Positions 50,048 to 59,111 are shown, counted from the first letter of the stretch. The stretch is 64,000 bases of DNA from Streptomyces sp. NBC_00193 (GCF_026342735.1 NZ_JAPEMM010000001.1:5332001-5396000); one strand, 5' to 3'. Program-made: numbers and translations. The notes: a model not told the origin generated them from the letters alone.

Positions 50048-50119
50048 GGGCGATTAGCTCAGCGGGAGAGCACTTCGTTCACACCGAAGGGGTCACTGGT
50101 TCGATCCCAGTATCGCCCA
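50048..50119 (+). tRNA. tRNA-Val(CAC), second copy
   Basis: The same 72-base tRNA as at 46634 except for one D-loop base (AGCG versus AGTG) and one T-loop base (TTCGATC versus TTCGAAC). Anticodon CAC; no CCA encoded. Confidence 0.96.
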
Positions 50120-50126
50120 CCGGGAC

Positions 50127-50157
50127 AGGCCGGTCCGTCTGATGACGGACCGGCCTT
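50127..50157 (+). terminator. Terminator of the second tRNA-Val(CAC)
   Basis: AGGCCGGTCCGTC-TGAT-GACGGACCGGCCT is a perfect 13-bp stem with four-base loop, followed by T. Confidence 0.88.
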
Positions 50158-50222
50158 CCGCATGTACGGGACCCTCGCCGTACGGATCTTCGCCCGCCGT
50201 ACGGATTCCCGCGCACGGCCCC

Positions 50223-50948
50223 TCACGCCGCCGCGGGCAGCTCCGGCCGCAGCGGCCAGTGCGGATCCACCGACTCCGGCGTGCCCTGCCGTGCGAACCA
50301 CGCCTGAAGTCCCCGCGCCTGCGCCGCGTGCCACACCTGCTGGAGCGTGTGCAGCTCCGCCGGCGTCAGCCGCTCCAGCCGGCCCGCGAACCTGCGCCCC
50401 ACGGCCCGTACGAGCTCCAGGGACGCCAGCGCGTCCGCGCCCGCGTCATGGGCCCCCTCCAGCTCTATCCCGTAGTGCGCGCACAGGTCCGTCAGCGTCC
50501 GGCGCCCCTTGCGGTAGCGGTCCAGATGCTTGTCCAGCACCCGCGGATCCAGCACCGTCAGCGGCCGGTTGTCCAGGTACCGGGCCAGCGAGGACGCCCG
50601 GTGGCGACGCAACTCCCGGTCCAGCAGCGTCAGATCGAACGGCGCGTTCATCACCACCACCGGCCTCCCCGCCATCTGCTGCTCCCCGAGCGCGCGGGCT
50701 ATCTCCTCCACCACCGGCGCGGGCCACCGCCCGTTGCGCTGAAGGTGCTCATCGGTCAGACCGTGCACTTCCGTGGCCCCCGGGGGTACCGGGATGCCGG
50801 GATTGACCAGCCAGCGCGTCGAGCGGATCCGGCCGCCCGCGCACTCCTGCACGATGAGCGCGGCGGACACGATCCGGTCCTGCTCCACGTCCACCCCGGT
50901 CGTCTCCGTGTCGAATGCGGCCAGCGGGCCCTCGTACCAGCGTGTCAT
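50223..50948 (-). CDS. DnaQ-like DEDDh 3'-5' exonuclease
   Basis: A 241-residue exonuclease. ExoI is AAFDTETTGVD (first D and E), ExoII is NAPFDLTLLDREL, and ExoIII is HDAGADA, the DEDDh form, so all four acidic residues and the His are present. It should need two metal ions and remove 3' nucleotides from DNA or RNA. Length and lack of other domains fit a stand-alone repair or proofreading-type exonuclease. The ATG at 50948 starts the domain. It is divergent from the DUF4365 gene. Confidence 0.92.
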   Translation of the reverse strand: MTRWYEGPLAAFDTETTGVDVEQDRIVSAALIVQECAGGRIRSTRWLVNPGIPVPPGATEVHGLTDEHLQRNGRWPAPVVEEIARALGEQQMAGRPVVVMNAPFDLTLLDRELRRHRASSLARYLDNRPLTVLDPRVLDKHLDRYRKGRRTLTDLCAHYGIELEGAHDAGADALASLELVRAVGRRFAGRLERLTPAELHTLQQVWHAAQARGLQAWFARQGTPESVDPHWPLRPELPAAA

Positions 50949-51204
50949 GGCGAACTCCTCGTCACCCGTCGGCAGATGGCCCCACCCGGGCACCACGCCC
51001 CAGGCCCCGCCACCCTGCCCGAAACGGTGATACCCGGGCTCTTTGCCCCGTACGCCGTTTGCGGGACTCCGACTGCGGAGACAACTCAACTGGGGGGCCG
51101 CACACATGACCGGTCGTCAACCCCGACACCCTGACACGGACCTGATGCGGCCCTGTGCGGCCGCTCGAAAACGGGGACAGCCCGGAAGGCATGGGGAGCC
51201 GGCC

Positions 51205-51795
51205 ATGGCGCTCGCGCAGCCCGAACCGGGCGGGGTGCTCGCGGGGCAGATCGATCCGCGGACCGACCCGCGGAGCGGACCGCTGCGCGGCACACTCGCC
51301 ACCACCGCCTGCATGGAAACCCTTCAGGTGGGATACCTGCACGCCGTCGCCGCCGCGGCCGGTTGCTCGCTGTCCCAGCCCTTCCCCGACAACGGCATCG
51401 ACTGGCACGTCAGCCACGGCGCCCCCGAGCACGTCGTCGACGACGAGGTGACCATCAAGGTCCAGCTCAAGGCGACCTACCAGATACCGCCCAGACCGGC
51501 CGGGCCCACCTTCGGCTTCACCCTCGACAACGAGCACCTGGTGAAGCTGGCCCGCACCCCGGTCGCCGTGCACAAGATCCTCGTCGTGATGCTCGTCCCG
51601 CGGGAACGCGACCAATGGCTGAGCGCCGGACACGACCGGCTCGACCTGCGGCACTGCTGCTACTGGACCAATCTCGCCGGGCACCCCGTGACCGGCCGGC
51701 GCCGGACCACCGTACGGATCCCGACCACGCGGATCTTCGACGACCGGGCGCTCTGCGAGATCATGACCCGGGTCGGGTCGGGAGGGACACCTTGA
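51205..51795 (+). CDS. DUF4365 protein, probable PD-(D/E)XK-type fold
   Basis: A 196-residue protein. The DUF4365-like core starts with helix METLQVGYLHAVAAAAGCSL and continues NGIDWHVSHG and EVTIKVQLKATYQI. The order Asp66 ... Gln87-Leu-Lys89 matches the restriction-endonuclease-like 'D...(E/Q)xK' pattern, so a nuclease-type fold is likely, though activity is unproven. I chose ATG 51205 (GGGGAG eight bases upstream); the frame is open to 51043 without a ribosome site. It overlaps the next gene by one base (TGATG), so the two are coupled. Confidence 0.78.
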   Translation: MALAQPEPGGVLAGQIDPRTDPRSGPLRGTLATTACMETLQVGYLHAVAAAAGCSLSQPFPDNGIDWHVSHGAPEHVVDDEVTIKVQLKATYQIPPRPAGPTFGFTLDNEHLVKLARTPVAVHKILVVMLVPRERDQWLSAGHDRLDLRHCCYWTNLAGHPVTGRRRTTVRIPTTRIFDDRALCEIMTRVGSGGTP

Positions 51796-53015
51796 TGAAC
51801 TGGCAGTCACCGCACCTGGAGCCGCTCTCCTCACCGGAGTTCGCCGCGGGAGCCCCCGATCCCGCGCAGGTCGATCCGCTCGTGCTCGGCGCCCTGCTGC
51901 ACCGGCACGGCTGGCTGCGCCGCGGCGGCGCGGCCGGACGGTACGGGCGCTGGACGCCGCCCGCCCCGTACGCCACGGGCAGCGGCGGCACCAGCCTCCT
52001 CGTCCCCGAGAGCCGGGCCTTCCCCGACTGCGCCGACCTGCTCGAAGAGGCGCTCACCGCGCTCTCGCGCAGCGCGCTGCCGTCGGCGCGCGAGGTGCTG
52101 TACGGGCTCAGCGTGCCGAGCGACGAGATCCGCTGGGACCGCGAGATCCCGCGAGGGGCGTACGGACTCCAGGGCGAGGCCGACTGGACCGTCCAGGAAC
52201 AGCTCCGCTCGGCCGCCCGCCAGTTGCTCCTCGCCGGGGCCCTGGCCGACCGGGCGCGGGCCGGGTACTACGGGGCCCGGCACCGCGGCCAGGCGGAGCG
52301 GGCGCTGGACGGGGTCCTGGTCGGGCCGGCTCCGGGCGGCCGGCGGCTGACCGCGTACGTCCCCGTGGACGGGGGCCGGGGGACGGTGATCCGGCTCCAC
52401 CACGCGCTGCACGCCGCCCGCGAGGCCGTGGACTACCAGCGGGCCACCGGCGGCATGGAGGCCTTCGACGCCGCGGTCGAGGCCGGGGTCAGCCGGGAGC
52501 TCGCCGAGGCGCTCATCTCGCTGGTCCACGGCTCGGAGGGCGCCCGGGTGGCCCTGGCGTGGGCCCCGGCGGCGGGGGTCCCGGCGGGGTGCGCGGCCCG
52601 GCCGGAGCCGGTGGAGTTCTCGCCCGGCGACCTCCCGGTGCTCCGGGAGGCGGCCGCGCGGTACACGAGGGACGAACCCGCGGTGCCGGTCAGGGTGGCG
52701 GGAGCGGTGGTCCGGATGCGGAGGTCCGCCCCGGGGGGCGGGGGCACGGTCCGGCTGCGGGTCCTGGCCGGGGCGGAGATCCCGTACGTCCGGGTCGTGC
52801 TCGACGAGGAGTCGTACCGGGTGGCGGGCCACGCGCACCTGGTCGGACTGCCGATCCGGGTCAGCGGGAGCTTGCAGCGTCGGGGCGGGTTCCGCCGGCT
52901 GACGGACGCCGCGGACGTGCGGCCGGTGCCGCTGGACGAGGTCGAGCGGGACCGCCTGATGAAGTCCCTGGACGAGTCCCTCGACGCCGGGGACGTGCTG
53001 CCGTCGGACGACTAG
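51795..53015 (+). CDS. Uncharacterised protein coupled to the DUF4365 gene
   Basis: A 406-residue soluble protein. No membrane segment, signal or common motif is visible. Features that look conserved are LGALLHRHGWLRRGGAAGRY near the start, DWTVQEQLRSAARQLLLAGA in a helical middle part, and a C-terminal beta-rich part (RLRVLAGAEIPYVRVVLDEE, HLVGLPIRVSGSLQRRGGFR) that resembles an OB-like or barrel domain. The ATG at 51795 shares a base with the DUF4365 stop. A functional link is inferred only from coupling. Confidence 0.72.
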   Translation: MNWQSPHLEPLSSPEFAAGAPDPAQVDPLVLGALLHRHGWLRRGGAAGRYGRWTPPAPYATGSGGTSLLVPESRAFPDCADLLEEALTALSRSALPSAREVLYGLSVPSDEIRWDREIPRGAYGLQGEADWTVQEQLRSAARQLLLAGALADRARAGYYGARHRGQAERALDGVLVGPAPGGRRLTAYVPVDGGRGTVIRLHHALHAAREAVDYQRATGGMEAFDAAVEAGVSRELAEALISLVHGSEGARVALAWAPAAGVPAGCAARPEPVEFSPGDLPVLREAAARYTRDEPAVPVRVAGAVVRMRRSAPGGGGTVRLRVLAGAEIPYVRVVLDEESYRVAGHAHLVGLPIRVSGSLQRRGGFRRLTDAADVRPVPLDEVERDRLMKSLDESLDAGDVLPSDD

Positions 53016-53031
53016 GGCGACCAGGGCGACC

Positions 53032-53067
53032 GGGGTGACCAGGCCGGCCGGGGCGACCAGGCCGGCC
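53032..53067. repeat. 18-bp tandem repeat
   Basis: GGGGTGACCAGGCCGGCC (53032-53049) is followed directly by GGGGCGACCAGGCCGGCC (53050-53067), one base different; a related GGCGACCAGGGCGACC lies just before. It sits between convergent stops. Confidence 0.85.
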
Positions 53068-53079
53068 GGGCGGCACGCG

Positions 53080-53703
53080 CTAGACGTGCAGCTCGGGGGG
53101 AAAGCCGGTCCAGCGCAGCTCGTCGGGCAGGTGCCGCATGTCGTTGGAGACGAGGACGGAGGCCGGCCGGCCGGGCGCGTACCGGATGACCGTGAGCGCG
53201 GCGTTGGCCTGGTTGAGACCGAGCCAGCGCCAGTGCGGCGCGTCCATGGCGTCCCGGACCAGCCAGGCGACCAGGAAGGCGTGGGTGACGATCAGCTCGT
53301 GCCGGTCCTCCTCGCCGTCCACCGGCCCGGTGAACAGGTCGAGCGCCCGCCGGGCCAGCCCGGGCCCCTGCTCCCGCTCCTCCTCGGAGGCAGTGGCGAG
53401 GAAGCGGAGGAAGAGGTCCGCGGACTCCGCCGGAAGCTCCTCCCTCGCCGGCACGTGGGGGACGTAGTCGCCCGCCACGTCCGAGACGTGCAGGGGGACG
53501 TCCTCCAGCTGGTCGCCGATCAGACGCGCGGTCTGCTCCGCCCGCGGCAGCGGGCCGTGGTGGACGGCTGCGAGGGGGATGCCGCGCAGGCGCCGGCCGA
53601 GCAGCACGGCCTGCCGGCGGCCGGCTTCCGTCAGCCCGCCCTCCTCCGACGCCGCCTCGCCGTGCCGCACCAGATAGAGGTAGCGGGTAGCCGTGCCGGT
53701 CAT
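53080..53703 (-). CDS. Histidine phosphatase family protein
   Basis: A 207-residue protein of the phosphoglycerate-mutase-like superfamily. The catalytic motif is YLVRHGEAASEEGGLTEAG, and the second His is in LIVTHAFLVAWLVR. HHGPLPRAEQTARLI is the usual 'SpL.Ra.qTA' helix. Substrate unknown (a small phosphorylated metabolite or a phosphoprotein). I chose ATG 53703 because GAGGAG lies a few bases upstream, rather than the ATG seven codons earlier. Confidence 0.88.
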   Translation of the reverse strand: MTGTATRYLYLVRHGEAASEEGGLTEAGRRQAVLLGRRLRGIPLAAVHHGPLPRAEQTARLIGDQLEDVPLHVSDVAGDYVPHVPAREELPAESADLFLRFLATASEEEREQGPGLARRALDLFTGPVDGEEDRHELIVTHAFLVAWLVRDAMDAPHWRWLGLNQANAALTVIRYAPGRPASVLVSNDMRHLPDELRWTGFPPELHV

Positions 53704-53877
53704 CACGATCTCCTCTGCGTTCACTGACGATCTTCTGCGTCGGGGGACGCCGCGTCCTCCCGCGCCGGTTCCCTCCGCCGTCGAAGGGACGCCCCCGCCG
53801 GTGCCGTGCGGCGCTGTTTTCCGGGGCGGACCGCCGGCCCGGCGGTAACCGTTTAGCGGCGCGGCCCATCCGCTCGG

Positions 53878-53883
53878 TACGAT
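53878..53883 (+). promoter_or_regulatory. Possible -10 element of thrS
   Basis: TACGAT fits TANNNT about 49 bases before the thrS GTG, giving a ~40-base leader. I see no T-box or other riboswitch in the 150-bp upstream gap. Confidence 0.4.
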
Positions 53884-53931
53884 TCAGGCGCGCAGTGTTC
53901 GCTCGCGCACCCCCTGAGTCAGGAGAGACCG

Positions 53932-55908
53932 GTGTCAGACGTCCGTGTGTTCATCCAACGCGATTCCGAGCGGGACGAGCGCGTGGTGGCCACGGGCACT
54001 ACGGCGGCAGAGCTCTTCGCCGGCGAGCGCACCATCGTCGCCGCGCGCATCGCAGGTGAGCTGAAGGACCTCGCGTACGAGGTGAAGGACGGCGAGACCG
54101 TCGAGCCCGTGGAGATCTCCTCTCCCGACGGCCTCGACATCCTGCGCCACTCCACCGCGCACGTCATGGCGCAGGCCGTGCAGGAGCTCTTCCCCGAGGC
54201 CAAGCTGGGCATCGGCCCGCCGGTCCGGGACGGCTTCTACTACGACTTCGACGTCGCGAAGCCCTTCACCCCCGATGACCTCAAGGCCATCGAGAAGAAG
54301 ATGCAGGAGATCCAGAAGCGCGGCCAGCGCTTCGCCCGCCGCGTCGTTACCGACGAGGCGGCCCGCGAGGAGCTCGCGAACGAGCCCTACAAGCTGGAGC
54401 TCATCGGCATCAAGGGTTCGGCCTCGACCGACGACGGCGCGAACGTCGAGGTGGGCGGCGGCGAGCTGACCATCTACGACAACTTCGACGCCAAGACCGG
54501 CGACCTGTGCTGGAAGGACCTCTGCCGCGGTCCCCACCTGCCGACCACCCGCAACATCCCCGCGTTCAAGCTCATGCGCAACGCCGCCGCCTACTGGCGC
54601 GGCAGCGAGAAGAACCCGATGCTCCAGCGCATCTACGGCACCGCGTGGCCGTCGAAGGAGGAGCTGAAGGCCCACCTCGACTTCCTCGTGGAGGCCGAGA
54701 AGCGCGACCACCGCAAGCTCGGCACCGAGCTCGACCTGTTCTCCGTACAGGACGAGATCGGCTCCGGCCTGGCCGTCTTCCACCCCCGTGGCGGCGTCAT
54801 CCGCCGCACCATGGAGGACTACTCGCGCAAGCGGCACGAGGAAGAGGGCTACGAGTTCGTCTACACCCCGCACGCCACCAAGGGCACCCTCTTCGAGAAG
54901 AGCGGCCACCTGGACTGGTACGCGGAGGGCATGTACCCCCCCATGCAGCTCGACGGTGGTACCGACTACTACCTCAAGCCCATGAACTGCCCGATGCACA
55001 ACCTGATCTTCGACGCGCGCGGCCGTTCCTACCGTGAACTGCCCCTGCGCCTCTTCGAGTTCGGCACCGTGTACCGGTACGAGAAGTCCGGCGTGGTGCA
55101 CGGCCTGACCCGCTCGCGCGGTTTCACCCAGGACGACGCGCACATCTACTGCACCAAGGAGCAGATGGCGGAGGAGCTCGACCGCACGCTGACCTTCGTG
55201 CTGAACCTGCTCCGCGACTACGGTCTGACCGACTTCTACCTGGAGCTGTCGACCAAGGACCCGGAGAAGTTCGTCGGCTCGGACGAGATCTGGGAGGAGG
55301 CCACCGCCACCCTCCAGCAGGTCGCCGAGAAGCAGGGCCTGCCCCTGGTCCCGGACCCGGGCGGCGCCGCGTTCTACGGCCCGAAGATCTCGGTCCAGTG
55401 CCGTGACGCGATCGGCCGCACCTGGCAGATGTCGACCGTGCAGCTCGACTTCAACCTGCCGGAGCGCTTCAACCTGGAGTACACCGGCCCCGACGGCACC
55501 AAGCAGCGTCCGGTCATGATCCACCGCGCGCTGTTCGGTTCCATCGAGCGGTTCTTCGCCGTCCTGCTGGAGCACTACGCGGGCGTCATGCCGCCGTGGC
55601 TCGCCCCGGTCCAGGCGGTCGGCATCCCGATCGGCGACTCGCACATCGAGTACCTGCAGGAGTTCGCCGCCGAGGCGAAGAAGAAGGGCCTGCGCGTCGA
55701 GGTGGACGCCTCCTCCGACCGCATGCAGAAGAAGATCCGCAACCAGCAGAAGCTGAAGGTCCCCTTCATGATCATCGTCGGTGACGAGGACATGGCCGCG
55801 GGCACCGTCTCCTTCCGCTACCGCGACGGTTCGCAGGAGAACGGCGTCCCGCGCGACCAGGCGCTGGCGAAGCTCGTGGACGTCGTGGAGCGCCGCGTCC
55901 AGGTGTGA
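53932..55908 (+). CDS. thrS: Threonyl-tRNA synthetase
   Basis: A 658-residue class-II synthetase. An N-terminal TGS domain (1-65) is followed by the editing domain with HSTAHVMAQAV and CWKDLCRGPHLP (His/Cys motifs that remove mischarged Ser), then the catalytic domain: motif 2 FEFGTVYRYEKSGVVHG and LTRSRGFTQDDAHIY, zinc Cys in MNCPMH, motif 3 PVMIHRALFGSIERF, and a C-terminal anticodon-binding domain (VQAVGIPIGDSHIEYLQEFA). Length is normal. GTG start with AGGAGAG upstream. A terminator shared with the next convergent gene follows. Confidence 0.98.
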   Translation: MSDVRVFIQRDSERDERVVATGTTAAELFAGERTIVAARIAGELKDLAYEVKDGETVEPVEISSPDGLDILRHSTAHVMAQAVQELFPEAKLGIGPPVRDGFYYDFDVAKPFTPDDLKAIEKKMQEIQKRGQRFARRVVTDEAAREELANEPYKLELIGIKGSASTDDGANVEVGGGELTIYDNFDAKTGDLCWKDLCRGPHLPTTRNIPAFKLMRNAAAYWRGSEKNPMLQRIYGTAWPSKEELKAHLDFLVEAEKRDHRKLGTELDLFSVQDEIGSGLAVFHPRGGVIRRTMEDYSRKRHEEEGYEFVYTPHATKGTLFEKSGHLDWYAEGMYPPMQLDGGTDYYLKPMNCPMHNLIFDARGRSYRELPLRLFEFGTVYRYEKSGVVHGLTRSRGFTQDDAHIYCTKEQMAEELDRTLTFVLNLLRDYGLTDFYLELSTKDPEKFVGSDEIWEEATATLQQVAEKQGLPLVPDPGGAAFYGPKISVQCRDAIGRTWQMSTVQLDFNLPERFNLEYTGPDGTKQRPVMIHRALFGSIERFFAVLLEHYAGVMPPWLAPVQAVGIPIGDSHIEYLQEFAAEAKKKGLRVEVDASSDRMQKKIRNQQKLKVPFMIIVGDEDMAAGTVSFRYRDGSQENGVPRDQALAKLVDVVERRVQV

Positions 55909-55945
55909 TCGTGCTCCCCGCCCGGCGGGGATCTGCGGGGACCGG

Positions 55946-55972
55946 CCCCCGGGAAGTCTCACTTCCCGGGGG
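55946..55972. terminator. Bidirectional terminator overlapping the K+ channel stop
   Basis: CCCCCGGGAAGT-CTC-ACTTCCCGGGGG is a perfect 12-bp stem with a three-base loop 37 bp after thrS. The reverse-strand stop codon of the channel gene (55959-55961) lies inside it, so the last codons of that gene form one arm. Confidence 0.8.
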
Positions 55973-56621
55973 CTTCCTCGTCCTCCCGCCGGAAGGCCTG
56001 CAGCATCCAGGACGAGAACGAACCCGTCACCGCGCCCAGCAGCGCCAGCCCGCCGGCCATCATGAACGCCGCGATGATCCGGCCCCCCGGGGTCACGGGG
56101 GCCATGTCCCCGTAGCCCACCGTCGTCAGCGTCTCGCACACCCACCACACCGCGTCCCCGAGCGTGAGGATCGAGGCCCCGGGGGCCTGGCGCTCGAAGT
56201 GGTGGACCCCGAGGGCGCCCGCGAAGCCGAGCAGTCCGGCCGAGAGGCCCGCGTACGACATCACGCGCGCGTACAGGTTCCGGCGCGGGCGGTTGTAGCG
56301 GGCCTGGATCGCGTCGTGGACCTTGACCATGCGCAGCGGCCGCAGCAGCGGCAGCATCACGATCAGGGTGTCCAGCCAGTGCACGCGGACGAAGCGCAGC
56401 GGCCGCATGCGGCTCAGGACCAGCCGGGCCAGGTAGTCCACGATGAAGCAGGCCCAGGTCACTGCGACCAGGCCGAGGCCGATGTCCCGCCACAGGGGAT
56501 GGGCGCGGTAGGCCACCACGGAGACCGTGTAGCCCGCGAGGAAGAGCAGGGAGGCGTAGAACAGGGGCAGCTCGGTCCGGCGCTCCCAGGCCTGGTCACC
56601 GGTCTCGGTTGCGTCGTTCAT
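55959..56621 (-). CDS. Two-pore-type potassium channel protein
   Basis: A 220-residue ion-channel protein. The selectivity filter TLTTVGYGDMAPVTPGG is perfect, lying between a pore helix (LGDAVWWVCE) and a last membrane helix (IIAAFMMAGGLALLGAVTGS). Upstream are several more helices, including a possible voltage-sensor-like part (LARLVLSRMRPLRFVRVHWL, LLRPLRMVKVHDA), with regularly placed Arg. So it may be a six-helix (Kv-like) channel. A short tail and no nucleotide-binding domain. ATG 56621. Confidence 0.92.
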   Translation of the reverse strand: MNDATETGDQAWERRTELPLFYASLLFLAGYTVSVVAYRAHPLWRDIGLGLVAVTWACFIVDYLARLVLSRMRPLRFVRVHWLDTLIVMLPLLRPLRMVKVHDAIQARYNRPRRNLYARVMSYAGLSAGLLGFAGALGVHHFERQAPGASILTLGDAVWWVCETLTTVGYGDMAPVTPGGRIIAAFMMAGGLALLGAVTGSFSSWMLQAFRREDEEAPGK

Positions 56622-56700
56622 GGGCTCAGCATCGCGTCCCGCACACCGGTGTTCGCCCCGGCGACACGCCGCTCGGGGCCAAGGTCATATGCTGCATGCC

Positions 56701-57249
56701 ATGACGATTGAGCCGGAGCAGCAGATCGGTGTGGGCACGCAGGACGCGTTCCAGCGACTGTGGACGCCCCACCGGATGGCCTACATCCAGGGGGAGAACA
56801 AGCCGACCGGGCCGGAGGCCGGGGACGGCTGTCCCTTCTGCGGGATTCCGGAGATGTCGGACCAGGACGGACTGGTCGTGGCCCGGGGCAAGCACGTCTA
56901 CGCCGTGCTGAACCTCTACCCGTACAACGGCGGCCACCTGATGGTCGTGCCCTACCGGCACGTCGCCGATTACACGGACCTGGACGCCGCCGAGACCCTC
57001 GAGCTCGCCGACCTGACGAAGCGGGCGATGGTCGCGCTGCGCAAGGCCTCCGGTGCGCACGGGTTCAACATCGGCATGAACCAGGGCCAGGCCGCCGGCG
57101 CCGGCATCGCCGCGCACCTGCACCAGCACATCGTGCCCCGCTGGGGCGGGGACACGAACTTCATGCCGGTCGTGGGACACACCAAGGTGCTGCCCCAACT
57201 CCTCGCGGACACCCGCCAGATGCTCGCCGACGCCTGGCCCACCGACTAG
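56701..57249 (+). CDS. HIT-family protein (AP4A phosphorylase/hydrolase type)
   Basis: A 182-residue HIT protein. Catalytic motif HLHQHIVPRWGGDTNF contains H-x-H-x-H; a zinc- or structure-related CPFCGIP is near residue 42. In M. tuberculosis the neighbour of thrS and pgsA, Rv2613c, is a diadenosine tetraphosphate phosphorylase, and I infer the same role here from synteny and the motif. TATGCT (56688-56693) lies seven bases before the ATG, so the mRNA is probably leaderless; ATG 56689 is in frame but inside the -10. Confidence 0.88.
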   Translation: MTIEPEQQIGVGTQDAFQRLWTPHRMAYIQGENKPTGPEAGDGCPFCGIPEMSDQDGLVVARGKHVYAVLNLYPYNGGHLMVVPYRHVADYTDLDAAETLELADLTKRAMVALRKASGAHGFNIGMNQGQAAGAGIAAHLHQHIVPRWGGDTNFMPVVGHTKVLPQLLADTRQMLADAWPTD

Positions 57250-57289
57250 GGCGGGCCCGGCGTACGGCTGTGCGGACGTCCGCGCGGGC

Positions 57290-58972
57290 TCACGCGTCGT
57301 AGACGTCCGCCTTGCGCGGTGCGGCTTCCTGGACCATGCCGCTGACGATCATCGAGCGGTTGGTGAAGCGTTCGGTGTCGACCCCGTTCTCCTCCAGGAC
57401 CCGCATCGCGGCGGTGTGCACCGCCCGCAGGACCGGGGTCGCGGCGCGCATCGCGTCGTCCGCCATGAAGCGGTGGCGCCACGGCTGGCCGGCCCAGACG
57501 TGGCGGACGCCGAAGGGCTCCGGAAGGACGAGCTTGCCGCCCAGGAAGTCCAGGAGCGGCGGGTACCAGGTGAAGGGCGCGCGCACGGCGAGGCGTACGA
57601 CCTCGCTCGTGTCGACCACGGGCCGCTTGAGCTCCACGGTCTCCCAGAAGCGCACGGATTTGGCGACCTCGTCGACGGGCGCCGCCGATTTGGTGGTGAA
57701 CAGGCCGTGCACCGGGCCGAGCGCGTGCCCGGTGACCTCCACGCGCAGGGTCTTGTAGAGCACGGTGACCGTGACCAGCATGGTGATCACGAGCTGGCCG
57801 TCCCAGAGCGGGTACTGGATGCCGAGGTAGTGCCGGTTGCCGGCGCTGAACTGCTGCTCGTTGCAGATCCGGGTGATCTCGTGCGGCTTGACCAGGAAGG
57901 TGTCCACGTCCGCTCCGCTGGGGCGGGTCACTTCCTTGGCGCCCTCGCCGACCGGGGAGACGATCCAGTGCTGGATCGACGCGGGCGGGAGGCCACCGGT
58001 GTGCAGGGGGCCGCGCTCCAGCTTGCGCAGCTGGGCGTCGATCGCGCGTATGACGTCCCAGCTGCGGAACGGGTGGATCTCCGAGCCCTCGTTCTTGGGG
58101 ACGAGCTCCTCGGCCATCTGCCAGCTGCCCCAGCGCGTGCCCATGCCGAGTATGCCCTTGGGGCCCGCGTAGAAGACGGCATTGCTGCGGTCCTCGGCGG
58201 TGAGCTTGGCCAGGGAGTGGCGCAGGTCCTCGCGGGCCTTCTCGTCGGGGTTGCCGGGGACGGCCTCCGGGATCTTGGCGGCCACCCCGCCGCCGCCCGC
58301 GAGGAGCCCGTCCCAGCGGGACCGCAGGTCTTCGGCGGTGGCCTCGCAGAGCCGGCGGGCGAGGAACCAGCCGACGACCGGGGCGATGACCATGGCGCGG
58401 ACGTAGATGCTCGGCACGCCGGTCACGGGGAGCCGGAACATGAGCACGGCGACCACCAGGCCCACGCCGACCAGGAGCGCCGTGCCCATCCAGGAGGCCC
58501 GCTTGGCATCGGAGTCCGCCAGGGCCTTGCGGGCCCAGAACAGGCCGAGCCACAGCAGCAGGCCGGGGAGGAACACGACCCCGCAGACGAGCATGATCAG
58601 GCGGAGCTTGCGGTCGCGCTCCTTGCGGATGCGGGAGGCGGCCAGACAGTGCTCGACGACGGTCTGCGGGTCGGCGCCGAAGGACTGGATGAGGGGTTTG
58701 CGGGTCGCCGGGACGGTGCGCGCCTCGACGGCGCGGCAGAAGGCCTCGCCGAGGTTGGGGGCGAGCAGGGACACCTTGGCGGGTTTGACGACGGACTCGT
58801 GGTACTCGTTGTTGGCCTTGAGTATCTCGTCCAGCTTGGTGTCGCGTCCGCCGTCCCGGTAGGCGGCGGACGCGAGGGCGTTGGTCGCGGCGGTCTGGCC
58901 GCCGCCGCCCTGGAGCGGGATCTGTGCCCCGGGCCTGAAGTCGAATCCGTCGTCCGCCACCGCTGCCCCCAT
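57290..58972 (-). CDS. Large membrane protein of unknown function
   Basis: A 560-residue protein. Residues ~130-235 contain about four membrane helices (RLIMLVCGVVFLPGLLLWLG, WMGTALLVGVGLVVAVLMF, and others). Large soluble parts on both sides have no motif I recognise; one (ITMLVTVTVLYKTLRVEVTG) is also hydrophobic. Conserved-looking stretches are VFYAGPKGILGMGTRWGSWQ and PFTWYPPLLDFLGGKL. The ATG at 58972 begins the sensible coding part (MGAAVADDGFDFRPGA); upstream frame is repeat-rich. The gene lies inside the conserved thrS-pimA neighbourhood but is not part of it in mycobacteria. Confidence 0.75.
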   Translation of the reverse strand: MGAAVADDGFDFRPGAQIPLQGGGGQTAATNALASAAYRDGGRDTKLDEILKANNEYHESVVKPAKVSLLAPNLGEAFCRAVEARTVPATRKPLIQSFGADPQTVVEHCLAASRIRKERDRKLRLIMLVCGVVFLPGLLLWLGLFWARKALADSDAKRASWMGTALLVGVGLVVAVLMFRLPVTGVPSIYVRAMVIAPVVGWFLARRLCEATAEDLRSRWDGLLAGGGGVAAKIPEAVPGNPDEKAREDLRHSLAKLTAEDRSNAVFYAGPKGILGMGTRWGSWQMAEELVPKNEGSEIHPFRSWDVIRAIDAQLRKLERGPLHTGGLPPASIQHWIVSPVGEGAKEVTRPSGADVDTFLVKPHEITRICNEQQFSAGNRHYLGIQYPLWDGQLVITMLVTVTVLYKTLRVEVTGHALGPVHGLFTTKSAAPVDEVAKSVRFWETVELKRPVVDTSEVVRLAVRAPFTWYPPLLDFLGGKLVLPEPFGVRHVWAGQPWRHRFMADDAMRAATPVLRAVHTAAMRVLEENGVDTERFTNRSMIVSGMVQEAAPRKADVYDA

Positions 58973-59072
58973 CGCTGTGCGTCGTGCTCGTGTGCGGGCC
59001 TGCCCGCGATGCCGCCGGCTCCGGGTGGTGTTTCCCGGTGCGGCGTTCCCGCCCTGTGCGCTCGACCTGCCT

Positions 59073-59111
59073 GCTCGGCCCACCCGCTCGGCCCACCCGC
59101 TCGGCCCACCC
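59073..59111. repeat. Three perfect 13-bp tandem repeats
   Basis: GCTCGGCCCACCC occurs three times without interruption (59073, 59086, 59099). It lies in the gap upstream of the large membrane protein gene and downstream of the EF-G-like gene. Confidence 0.9.

Noticed and set aside
50223..53015. Defence island or mobile element near the tRNA gene
   Set aside because: No integrase, direct attachment repeat or change in base composition; flanks are core genes. Kept only as a low-certainty hypothesis.
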